Part shown: positions 1 to 5,308 of the stretch, piece by piece
Layout: each line of letters begins with the position of its first letter
Numbering within the stretch: position 1 is the first letter of the stretch
NCBI GenBank assembly: GCA_017420845.1
Contig: JAFQOC010000558.1
Coordinates: 1 to 6,285 of the forward strand
DNA from: Clostridia bacterium
Lineage (GTDB): Bacteria; Bacillota; Clostridia; Oscillospirales; CAG-272
Length of the DNA: 6,285 nucleotides
Direction: 5' to 3'
Translations under genes and position numbers: made by a program
The notes under the pieces: model-generated
Seen by the model: only the letters and a program-made list of their open reading frames with translations
The model's database searches: none
What the model was told of the DNA's origin: nothing

Positions 1-63
1 AGCGATAAGGGCCCGTTTACGGGTAGCAAGTAACAGTCCCCACGCAGTTGGCAGTTCGTATAG

Positions 64-105
64 ATGCGTTTACGCATAGCGAAGAATGGAGGGCTATGCC
101 CGCAT
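64..105. repeat. nested short inverted repeats at the window edge
   Basis: ATGCG at 64-68 can pair with CGCAT at 73-77 across a TTTA loop, or with CGCAT at 101-105. In the second case GCATAGC at 74-80 pairs with GCTATGC at 93-99 inside it. A similar TTTA-looped hairpin, CCCG/CGGG, sits at 12-23. The block lies beyond the terminator at 109-132, so it is probably not part of the operon transcript. I recognise no gene, tRNA or insertion sequence end in 1-108. The pairings are exact but short, so part could be chance. Confidence 0.35.
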
Positions 106-108
106 GTG

Positions 109-132
109 AAAAACCACCCGCTTGGCGGGTGG
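109..132 (-). terminator. intrinsic terminator after the small membrane protein gene
   Basis: An uninterrupted 8-bp GC-rich stem, CCACCCGC at 114-121 and GCGGGTGG at 125-132, closes a 3-nt loop. On the minus strand it is followed directly by five T (plus-strand A at 109-113). It starts 26 bp past the stop codon of the 159-518 gene. This is the cleanest terminator in the window and marks the end of the minus-strand gene series. Read on the plus strand it has only a poor T stretch, so it is probably one-directional. Confidence 0.85.
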
Positions 133-158
133 ATGTTTATTGATGTGTGAGAGCGGGA

Positions 159-518
159 CTATACCGAAGCCATCCCCTCCAGCAAGCGCGGAATAAACTC
201 AGCCAGCAGAAGAATGGTGGAAATAATCAAAACTGCGCTGACAATGACGGTTGCCATATTTTTGATTTTGGAACCTCCGCGGCACATGGCGCAGATCCCA
301 CAGACTATGGACGCATGGGCTGTGAGGAGGACGTCAAAGGGAAGCGTGAAAAACAGGAGCATGGCGGGCACGGCAAAGAATACATAGAACACGCCTCGGT
401 TGGTAGGAAACTCCAAAAGGTATGCCAACCCGCCGGAGACGGCCAGGAAAGCAAGGTGGATCAACGGAATCAGGAGCAGGGAGGCCGCTGTGCGGGTGAG
501 GGTGTGAGGCTTTTTCAT
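159..518 (-). CDS. small polytopic membrane protein, function unknown
   Basis: A 119-residue, very hydrophobic protein. Apparent membrane segments lie at about residues 11-35, 42-60 (perhaps continuing to 77) and 88-108, giving three or four passes. A basic stretch (R80, K84, K86) follows a CxxCxxC cluster (C73, C76, C79), just before the last segment. The N-terminus MKKPHTLTRT is positively charged and probably cytoplasmic. The ATG at 518 is supported by a strong AAAGGAGGGT ribosome binding site at 526-535, separated from the start by seven consecutive C on the coding strand. The gene has its own ECF-like promoter upstream and an intrinsic terminator downstream, so it is probably a single-gene unit. 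I do not recognise the family. It shares a promoter motif with the anchored-protein operon, which hints at a common envelope-related regulon. The overlapping reading frames on both strands are less convincing because they lack a ribosome binding site or membrane-protein character. Confidence 0.8.
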   Translation of the reverse strand: MKKPHTLTRTAASLLLIPLIHLAFLAVSGGLAYLLEFPTNRGVFYVFFAVPAMLLFFTLPFDVLLTAHASIVCGICAMCRGGSKIKNMATVIVSAVLIISTILLLAEFIPRLLEGMASV

Positions 519-554
519 GGGGGGGACCCTCCTTTATCAAATGTCTTTCACTAC

Positions 555-586
555 ATAAGACACCAAAAAAGGCAAAATATTACCGA
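555..586 (-). promoter_or_regulatory. ECF-sigma-like promoter of the small membrane protein gene
   Basis: On the minus strand a -35-like block TCGGTAATAT (577-586) precedes a T-rich spacer and a -10-like block GGTGTCTTAT (555-564), continuing as GTAGT. Measured as GGTAAT to TGTC the spacer is 16 nt, which fits the known architecture of extracytoplasmic-function sigma promoters (a -35 containing AA, 16-17 nt, a -10 containing GTC). The same two blocks recur at 4273-4305 in front of another gene. A start just past the -10 would give a leader of about 30 nt before the ATG at 518. The sigma class is inferred from pattern only, since no sigma gene is in the window. Confidence 0.6.
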
Positions 587-654
587 TCTTTCAAAAAAAG
601 TATAGCATAAAAATCAATTTTGTCAAGACGCCTAAAAGAAATATAATAGTATTA

Positions 655-679
655 AGTAAAATGCACAAGCCATCTTGTG
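655..679 (-). terminator. weak terminator after the alpha-galactosidase gene
   Basis: A perfect 6-bp stem, CACAAG at 664-669 and CTTGTG at 674-679, has a 4-nt loop. On the minus strand it is followed by CATTTTACTT, a short interrupted T stretch. It lies about 45 bp past the alpha-galactosidase stop codon and ahead of the next promoter. The stem is short and the T run poor, so termination may be leaky. Confidence 0.4.
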
Positions 680-724
680 GCAAGTTCAGGGAAGGGAATT
701 GAATCTCAGCATCTTCCTGCTCTC

Positions 725-2665
725 TTACACCTTTCTGAACGTAAACGTCACCGCGCTCTCGGCCTCCATCTCCACCACGAATCCCTCGTGGAGCAGGGTG
801 CTTGCGGGGATAACCGTCTTTCGGTCGGTCTCTCGGTTCCACAGCTCATAGATCGCGTCCTCGCAAAGCCCCTTCAACCGCACCGCGCGGCGCTGCTCGG
901 CGGCATTGGCGGGACGGAAGAGCTGGAGGAAGCCGCTCTCGGTCTTGGGATCAAAGAACTCCCAGCCCCGCCAGGCCTTGTCCCCCCGCGACCAGGCGGT
1001 GAGGGGGTAGTAGTCGGCGGTGTAATAGGGGTTCAGCTCTTGCCACAGCTTGGTGTAGCGGCGGAGGCAATCCCAATCCAACGTGTCGGCATAGACGTTG
1101 CAGGGAAGTGCCACCCAGGGAGCGTAGGTGGACTGGATCATGTAGGGGTTGACCTCGCCGCACCTGTCAGGCCCCACCATGCAGGCGCCAAAGTAGGGGA
1201 GCCACCCGAACAGGCTCTGGTGCATGGATTGCTTATCGTCCTGGCGGGAGTAATCGTGGTCGGTCTTGTGGAGAGGCACCGCGCGGCGCATACTGTCGAT
1301 GTCGTTCCGCCCGCCGCCAGCGGCGCAGTCATCGATCATCATGCTCGGGTAGCGGTCAATAAGCTTGTCCCACAGACCCCAGTAGCCTCTTGCGTAGCGG
1401 TTCTCCATCATGCCCACCCGACCCTCGGTGTTGATCTCGGGATGGGTGAAGATGACGGCAGGGTTGACGCCGTAGTCCTGGCGGTAGAGGCTGATCTGAC
1501 CTTTATCTAATATGGAAGAGAATCGGTCAAAGCACCAGTCCACAAAGGCGGGGTCGCCCATGTCCACCAAAGGGGAGCCCAGCAGATGGTACTTGTAGGG
1601 AATGCCATCGGGATCGGTCTCGTTTTCGGGGAGTCTGGCCATTTCGGGCTCAAACCACAGAAGGGTCTTGACCCCGTATCTTTCTCCATGCTCGGAGATG
1701 GCGGCGAACTCGGTAGGGAAGCGGTCGGTGTCCACCAGCCAGGTCCCCGTTTCCATCCAGGTGGAGAGATGCTCGCCCCTCCGCTTCCAGTACCAGCCCG
1801 CGTCCATCCACCAGTAGTCGATGGGGATATTGTGCTTCAGATATTGGTCCATGGCGTCGATCTGGTTGGCCTCGGTGGCGTCCTTCATCTCGGCGTAGAG
1901 CCAGGAGGTCCCGCCCGACAGGTGGGGCGGGAAAAGGTCACCCTCCACGCGGCGCATGATGCAGTCCATGAAGAAATGCCGCCAATGGTTGGTGGCGTTG
2001 TCGGGGTCGGTCTCGGTGTGGTGGAGCAGGGTGATGGAGGGCATAACCGCCGACTCTCCGGGCTGGAGGATGGCGTCGAACCGGGCCTGACCCATGTCGA
2101 TGCGGGTGCAGGGAATAGAGGTGCCGTCCTCCATTTCGGTGGTATCGGGGGTAAAGTCAGCCTTCCATAGGATGGGCCAGCCCATGGCGATGAAGAGACC
2201 GCCCTTTTGGTCCTTAATGTGGAAGTAGGGGAAATAGTTGTAGGTGCCGCGGCCTAATTCCGGCTCCATGTGAATGGGCTTTGCGTTCCTACCCGACAGG
2301 GGGAAGGCGTAGGGGGCATAGGCGCCGTTTTGATCTACGCCGCCGTCGCCGTAGATGCCCGTGAGGACGGGGTCGGTGCCCATGTAGCCCATGGAGAAGG
2401 CGGACAAGTCGGACAGGCGGGGGGAGGGTCCCTCGGTGCGGTTCTCAAAGGTCACCCGCCAGCAGACGGCGTCGTAGCCCTCGTAGGAGGTGACCTCCAC
2501 CGTGACCGTCAGGGCATTGCAGAGGAGACCCGTCATGCGGGTGGTGGGGCCGTCCGTCTCGGTGGAGAGGACGGTGAAGTCCTCAGAAAAGCCGTGGTAG
2601 CGCTTGCCGTCCAGGGTGTAGGCCACGGCGAGGTGGGTAAGGACGCGTTTGAAATGGGAGGTCAT
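725..2665 (-). CDS. alpha-galactosidase-like glycoside hydrolase (GH36/melibiase type)
   Basis: A 646-residue predicted cytoplasmic glycosidase hydrolysing terminal alpha-galactosyl or similar residues by a retaining mechanism. An N-terminal beta-rich region (about 1-240) leads into a TIM barrel. Barrel motifs are YWWMDAGWYW (284-293), LLWFEPEMA (335-343), LYRQDYG (393-399) and DDCAAGGGRNDID (445-457), then PLHKTDHDY (464-472). By analogy with GH36-type enzymes carrying RQDFN and CASGGRR...PLWRSDY, D397 is the likely nucleophile and D469 the acid/base. A short beta-rich tail closes the protein. It is somewhat shorter than classical GH36 alpha-galactosidases of about 720-740 residues. No signal peptide is seen. 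AAAGGAG sits about 9 nt before the ATG at 2665. The stop of the upstream anchored-protein gene is 33 bp away, suggesting cotranscription. The exact sugar specificity (galactose or N-acetylgalactosamine) cannot be read from sequence alone. Confidence 0.88.
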   Translation of the reverse strand: MTSHFKRVLTHLAVAYTLDGKRYHGFSEDFTVLSTETDGPTTRMTGLLCNALTVTVEVTSYEGYDAVCWRVTFENRTEGPSPRLSDLSAFSMGYMGTDPVLTGIYGDGGVDQNGAYAPYAFPLSGRNAKPIHMEPELGRGTYNYFPYFHIKDQKGGLFIAMGWPILWKADFTPDTTEMEDGTSIPCTRIDMGQARFDAILQPGESAVMPSITLLHHTETDPDNATNHWRHFFMDCIMRRVEGDLFPPHLSGGTSWLYAEMKDATEANQIDAMDQYLKHNIPIDYWWMDAGWYWKRRGEHLSTWMETGTWLVDTDRFPTEFAAISEHGERYGVKTLLWFEPEMARLPENETDPDGIPYKYHLLGSPLVDMGDPAFVDWCFDRFSSILDKGQISLYRQDYGVNPAVIFTHPEINTEGRVGMMENRYARGYWGLWDKLIDRYPSMMIDDCAAGGGRNDIDSMRRAVPLHKTDHDYSRQDDKQSMHQSLFGWLPYFGACMVGPDRCGEVNPYMIQSTYAPWVALPCNVYADTLDWDCLRRYTKLWQELNPYYTADYYPLTAWSRGDKAWRGWEFFDPKTESGFLQLFRPANAAEQRRAVRLKGLCEDAIYELWNRETDRKTVIPASTLLHEGFVVEMEAESAVTFTFRKV

Positions 2666-2698
2666 GGGGGAGGCTCCTTTCGGGGGTGATGTTCAAAA

Positions 2699-3475
2699 TC
2701 AATACGGGATTTCTTTGACGGGAATGGGCCCCGCGTTGTGGGCGATGACCAATTTTTCGATGGCCTTGCGGATCTCATAGCAGGGGGAGCCTTCTTTGGC
2801 GCACCACGTGGAGATCATGTGCCCTCTCCAATCGACATGGTCGGCAAGGCTGGTTGAGGAGGAATACACCACAAAGGTTGTATCTCCGTCCATGCCCGTA
2901 TACATATACGGATTGGTGGTGGGAATGTTTTCATAGTTATGTTGTTCCATCACAGCAAAAATGCTACCGATCTCCTCGGCGGTCAACTCTACCATGGACT
3001 CGGTGAACAGGACGTTGCGCCAACCAATCAATTCTGTCATTTCCCGTGTCTCCCCTTCAAATTCCCAATAGCCGACCTCCACCGTGTCGATGGATCCCCA
3101 TTGCTGATAATGAAGATATCCGCTGCCGTCGTTATAGATACAGATATCGTATACGTAACTGCCTGTGGGGGAATAGCGCTCGTTTTCGGCCAGCGGCTGG
3201 TCTGTGGGAATGGACTCATCGAAGGACTCGACGTAAACACAACGGATCACCTCACTCACGTGGGGGGAGGTGTCTTCATTGGAAAAATCATATTGGGGAT
3301 CGCAGCCGATCATGGCGCAGGTGGACATATAATCGTCCCATACCTGTTCCGCCAATCGCGCCGTTTCAAAGGGGTCTTCCTGCGGGTGGAGCAAAGATAC
3401 GCCCAGGACTGCCGCGCAGGCCGCGGTTACGGCCAGACAGACCGACAGGATAATGATGGCGATATTCTTTTTCAT
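2699..3475 (-). CDS. membrane-anchored extracytoplasmic protein, paralog of the 3509-4240 product
   Basis: A 258-residue protein of unknown function. Residues 1-29 (MKKNIAIIILSVCLAVT...) form a charged start and one hydrophobic segment, a signal anchor. A possible lipobox-like TAAC ends at C20, but its -3 residue is poor, so lipoprotein status is doubtful. The rest is soluble and acidic. It shares with its neighbour a W/DY...C...IGC segment (C53, C58), IRCxYxESFDxSIP (77-90), a YVYDI...DG...YQQWG strand region (108-127), LTAEE (164-168), a DGxTTF strand (196-201) and a C-terminal PCYEIRKAIE...IAHNAGPIP block (231-252). Four extracytoplasmic cysteines are shared (C53, C58, C79, C232), which could form disulfides. 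Relative to the paralog it has about 15 extra residues near 138-152. AAAGGAG precedes the ATG at 3475. It lies between the paralog and the alpha-galactosidase gene, 33 bp from each. No enzymatic motif is recognised; a sensor, inhibitor or binding role would be speculation. Confidence 0.8.
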   Translation of the reverse strand: MKKNIAIIILSVCLAVTAACAAVLGVSLLHPQEDPFETARLAEQVWDDYMSTCAMIGCDPQYDFSNEDTSPHVSEVIRCVYVESFDESIPTDQPLAENERYSPTGSYVYDICIYNDGSGYLHYQQWGSIDTVEVGYWEFEGETREMTELIGWRNVLFTESMVELTAEEIGSIFAVMEQHNYENIPTTNPYMYTGMDGDTTFVVYSSSTSLADHVDWRGHMISTWCAKEGSPCYEIRKAIEKLVIAHNAGPIPVKEIPY

Positions 3476-3508
3476 ATGGAAGGTCTCCTTTCCTGTTTGT
3501 GTCGGCGG

Positions 3509-4240
3509 TCAACTTGCCGTCTTGGCGCTTTGGGGAATGGGTCCCGCGTTATGAGCAATGACCAAGGCTTCAATGGCCTTGCGGATCTCATAGCAGGGGT
3601 CGCCCTCCTTTGCGCCGTGGGCATAAATCATATGCCCCGACCAGCCGTGATCCCGATCCGTAAAGTCGGTATAGATGGGGCCGGAGTATCCTATGAAGGT
3701 GGTGTTGCCGTCCGTGGCAGTCACATAGGGATCGGGAGCCTTCACATACTGAAAACGGCTCTCCTCCATGACGGTCAGTACGCTCTCCACCTCCTCGGCG
3801 GTGAGAGCCGTGACCGACTCGGCAAAGAGAACGCTACGGGAGGTCCAATGCCCTTCCTCGACCTCGGTGTAGATCTCTCCCCATTGCTGATAGACCAACG
3901 AGCCTGTTCCTGTCCCGTCATGGTGAATGAAAATATCGTAGACGTAGGTACCCGAAGGGCCGTAATGCTGATCTTCGGGTAAGGGATCCCGGGGGATGGA
4001 CAGATCAAAGGATTCGCTGTACAAACAGCGGATGGAGGCATAGGAATAGGGCACGCCTTCGGGCTCTTGGCTGTAGTTGACTTCGCACCCGATCAGCTCG
4101 CACCAACTCAGGTAATCCTCCCACAAAAGCTCCCGCCACCGCGTCTGCTTGTAGGGCAGATACAGGCACAGCGCAACCGAGACAAGCAGGGTGACGGCCA
4201 GACAGACCGACAGAAGGATGATGGCAATATTTTTCTTCAT
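3509..4240 (-). CDS. membrane-anchored extracytoplasmic protein, first gene of the probable operon
   Basis: A 243-residue protein of unknown function and paralog of the product of 2699-3475. The first 17 residues are almost identical in both, and a hydrophobic anchor covers about residues 4-29. The outside domain holds WEDYLSWCELIGC (40-52), IRCLYSESFDLSIP (70-83), YVYDIFIHHDG (99-109), YQQWGEIYTEVEEGHW (117-132), LTAEEVESVL (146-155), DGNTTFIGYSGP (177-188) and PCYEIRKAIEALVIAHNAGPIP (215-236). Shared cysteines are C47, C52, C72 and C216. The two genes have a 20-nt exact match near their starts (3429-3448 and 4194-4213) and a 27-nt exact match near their ends (2760-2786 and 3573-3599), while the middles are diverged. 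AAAGGAG precedes the ATG at 4240, and an ECF-like promoter lies just upstream. It probably heads a three-gene operon with the paralog and the alpha-galactosidase. Confidence 0.8.
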   Translation of the reverse strand: MKKNIAIILLSVCLAVTLLVSVALCLYLPYKQTRWRELLWEDYLSWCELIGCEVNYSQEPEGVPYSYASIRCLYSESFDLSIPRDPLPEDQHYGPSGTYVYDIFIHHDGTGTGSLVYQQWGEIYTEVEEGHWTSRSVLFAESVTALTAEEVESVLTVMEESRFQYVKAPDPYVTATDGNTTFIGYSGPIYTDFTDRDHGWSGHMIYAHGAKEGDPCYEIRKAIEALVIAHNAGPIPQSAKTAS

Positions 4241-4261
4241 GGCAGAGCGCTCCTTTCGAGT

Positions 4262-4278
4262 TCTTATACTATATAAGA
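4262..4278. promoter_or_regulatory. palindrome at the expected transcription start (operator candidate)
   Basis: TCTTATA (4262-4268) and TATAAGA (4272-4278) form a perfect 7-bp inverted repeat around CTA. It overlaps the downstream half of the -10 block of the promoter at 4273-4305 and the presumed start site. The sister promoter at 555-586 keeps the CTA and part of one arm but loses the symmetry, so the palindrome is not needed for the promoter itself. It could be an operator or chance in AT-rich DNA. Confidence 0.3.
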
Positions 4279-4305
4279 CACCGAAAAAAACCGAGATCTT
4301 ACAGA
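4273..4305 (-). promoter_or_regulatory. ECF-sigma-like promoter of the anchored-protein/alpha-galactosidase operon
   Basis: On the minus strand TCTGTAAGAT (4296-4305) precedes a T-rich spacer and GGTGTCTTAT (4273-4282), followed by ATAGT. From TGTAAG to TGTC the spacer is 17 nt, against 16 nt in the sister copy at 555-586. The -35-like block matches at 8 of 10 positions and the -10-like block at 10 of 10. Conservation of both blocks, with the intervening T tract, in front of two unrelated genes is strong evidence of a real promoter. Its assignment to an ECF sigma factor rests on the GTC-containing -10 and the spacing. Confidence 0.62.
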
Positions 4306-4311
4306 AATCTC

Positions 4312-4335
4312 AAAAAATCCGAAAAAATTTTCCGA
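4312..4335 (-). terminator. probable terminator directly after the second SGNH gene
   Basis: On the minus strand TCGGAAAA pairs with TTTTCGGA (plus 4328-4335 with 4318-4325), with one G-G mismatch and a tight loop, followed by six T (plus A at 4312-4317). It begins at the base next to the stop codon of the gene at 4336. A second weak hairpin, GAGAT/ATCTC (4293-4297 and 4307-4311) followed by GG and seven T, overlaps the downstream promoter and may act as backup. Stems are AT-rich, so strength is uncertain. Confidence 0.45.
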
Positions 4336-5139
4336 TCAGCACAGCATAGGGATCTCATTCCCGATAAACGGCACGTTCACAAAATCCCGCGGGTTATGAC
4401 GGACAATGAAATCCATGTACGCGCACACCTGCTCGGCGGTGAGGCGGTAGCCCATGGGGTTCATGTGGCCGTTGAGGTAGAACATACGGACAAACTCTGC
4501 GTCGTGGGGCGGGGCGTACCGACGGAGGTCGATGACGTAGGTGTTGTCAAAGTAGGCGGCCAGCTCGTGGAGGCGGGCGGCGTGGGCGTCGCAGACCTCG
4601 GTCTTGCCGGGGCGGGATTCGTAGAGGATCTGGCGGGGCATGGTGACGAGGAAAAACTTGGCGTCGGGAGAAATATCCTTATATTGTTGGATCACGCGGG
4701 CGTAGTAGCCGGTGAAGGTCCTTTCGTTCTGCGCGGGATCGGTGGGGTGGATATCGCTCATCTCGCCCAGGGGCTGACCCTGATTGATGAGATCATTGAC
4801 CCCCAGAGCGATGATATAGGCCTGCGCCTTCAGCGCGGGATCCCACCAGTTCATGGCGGCGGCGTAGGAGTCGCAGTATTCCGAGGCGGTCATGCCCCCG
4901 CGGGAGAAGTTGTAGACCTTGACCCCCGCCATGCGGGCCATGAACTGCCCCCAGGAATACTCGAACATATCGTGGTAGCTGTTGGTGTCGGTCTCGGGGT
5001 AGTAGAGCTGGAACTCACCCGAGGACAGGCTGTCACCCACGCAGGCAATGGTGCGGAAGATGGAGGTATAGCCGCCGTTTGCGGGGAAGATATCCAGAGG
5101 CTTCTCGTCGGCGGGGGCTGTGTAGCGGTATTGGTTCAT
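4336..5139 (-). CDS. SGNH/GDSL-type hydrolase, copy 1
   Basis: A 267-residue predicted cytoplasmic esterase or deacylase with no signal peptide. Block I is CVGDSLSSGEF with the catalytic serine at S37. Block II is NFSRGGMTA (77-85), supplying the oxyanion glycine. Block III is ALGVND (111-116) with N115. Block V is NGHMNPMGY (223-231) with H225. The Asp normally found three residues before the His is Leu222 here. The start is set at 5139 and not at the ATG five codons upstream (5154), because GAGGAA (plus 5147-5152) is a well-spaced ribosome binding site that the upstream ATG would overlap, and because MNQYRYTAPADEKPL is then the shared N-terminus of both copies. It aligns without gaps to copy 2, with 200 of 267 residues identical by my count. 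The two are likely cotranscribed across the repeat element. The natural substrate is unknown; glycan O-acetyl groups are one possibility. Confidence 0.85.
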   Translation of the reverse strand: MNQYRYTAPADEKPLDIFPANGGYTSIFRTIACVGDSLSSGEFQLYYPETDTNSYHDMFEYSWGQFMARMAGVKVYNFSRGGMTASEYCDSYAAAMNWWDPALKAQAYIIALGVNDLINQGQPLGEMSDIHPTDPAQNERTFTGYYARVIQQYKDISPDAKFFLVTMPRQILYESRPGKTEVCDAHAARLHELAAYFDNTYVIDLRRYAPPHDAEFVRMFYLNGHMNPMGYRLTAEQVCAYMDFIVRHNPRDFVNVPFIGNEIPMLC

Positions 5140-5146
5140 GGTGTTA

Positions 5147-5152
5147 TTCCTC
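5147..5152 (-). promoter_or_regulatory. ribosome binding site deciding the start of SGNH copy 1
   Basis: GAGGAA on the minus strand lies 7 nt before the ATG at 5139. The alternative upstream ATG at 5154 overlaps this site, so it would need a different one, and none is visible before it. Confidence 0.65.
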
Positions 5153-5164
5153 ATTGTAATATTA

Positions 5165-5290
5165 GGCTCTCCCTTTGGGAGAGCTCCCGCCGTAGGCGGG
5201 TGAGAGGGCTTTGGGGTTTATGTCTTCCCCCTCTCCGTCACGCCTCGCGGCCGAGCCTGCTCGGCGGACACCTCTCCCAAAGGGAGAGGC
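5165..5290. repeat. MITE-like inverted-repeat element between the SGNH genes
   Basis: A stretch of about 125 bp whose two ends are inverted copies of CTCTCCCTTTGGGAGAG. Each end is itself a hairpin with an 8-bp stem (5166-5173 with 5177-5184, and 5271-5278 with 5282-5289). Inside the left end is CCCGCC/GGCGGG (5186-5191 with 5195-5200). Inside the right end is GCCGAGC/GCTCGGC (5250-5256 with 5259-5265). Inner AGAGGG (5203-5208) and CCCTCT (5229-5234) also pair. No reading frame of note fits inside. I associate such CTCCC-ended elements with dispersed repeats of gut Clostridia, but this could not be searched. No clear target duplication is seen. It is not followed by a T run on either strand, so it is not a standard terminator. 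Confidence 0.75.
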
Positions 5291-5308
5291 TTGAGGAAAG
5301 GTAAAAAA

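Noticed and set aside
1..60. tRNA or insertion sequence end at the left edge
   Set aside because: No cloverleaf can be drawn on either strand and no transposase frame or clear terminal repeat is visible.
677..1510. Long plus-strand open frame opposite the alpha-galactosidase gene
   Set aside because: It overlaps a well-supported minus-strand enzyme, has a biased Val/Gly/His-rich composition typical of an antisense frame in GC-rich coding DNA, and shows no ribosome binding site or domain.
2718..3475. Confident lipoprotein call for the 258-residue protein
   Set aside because: The candidate lipobox ending at C20 has Thr at -3, and the paralog has no matching cysteine, so a signal anchor is equally likely.
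2939..3982. Plus-strand open frame spanning both anchored-protein genes
   Set aside because: It crosses two real genes with matching paralogous proteins, signal anchors and ribosome binding sites on the other strand.
5165..5290. Standard intrinsic terminator for SGNH copy 2
   Set aside because: The hairpins are strong but none is followed by a T run on the minus strand, and the inverted ends mark a repeat element instead.
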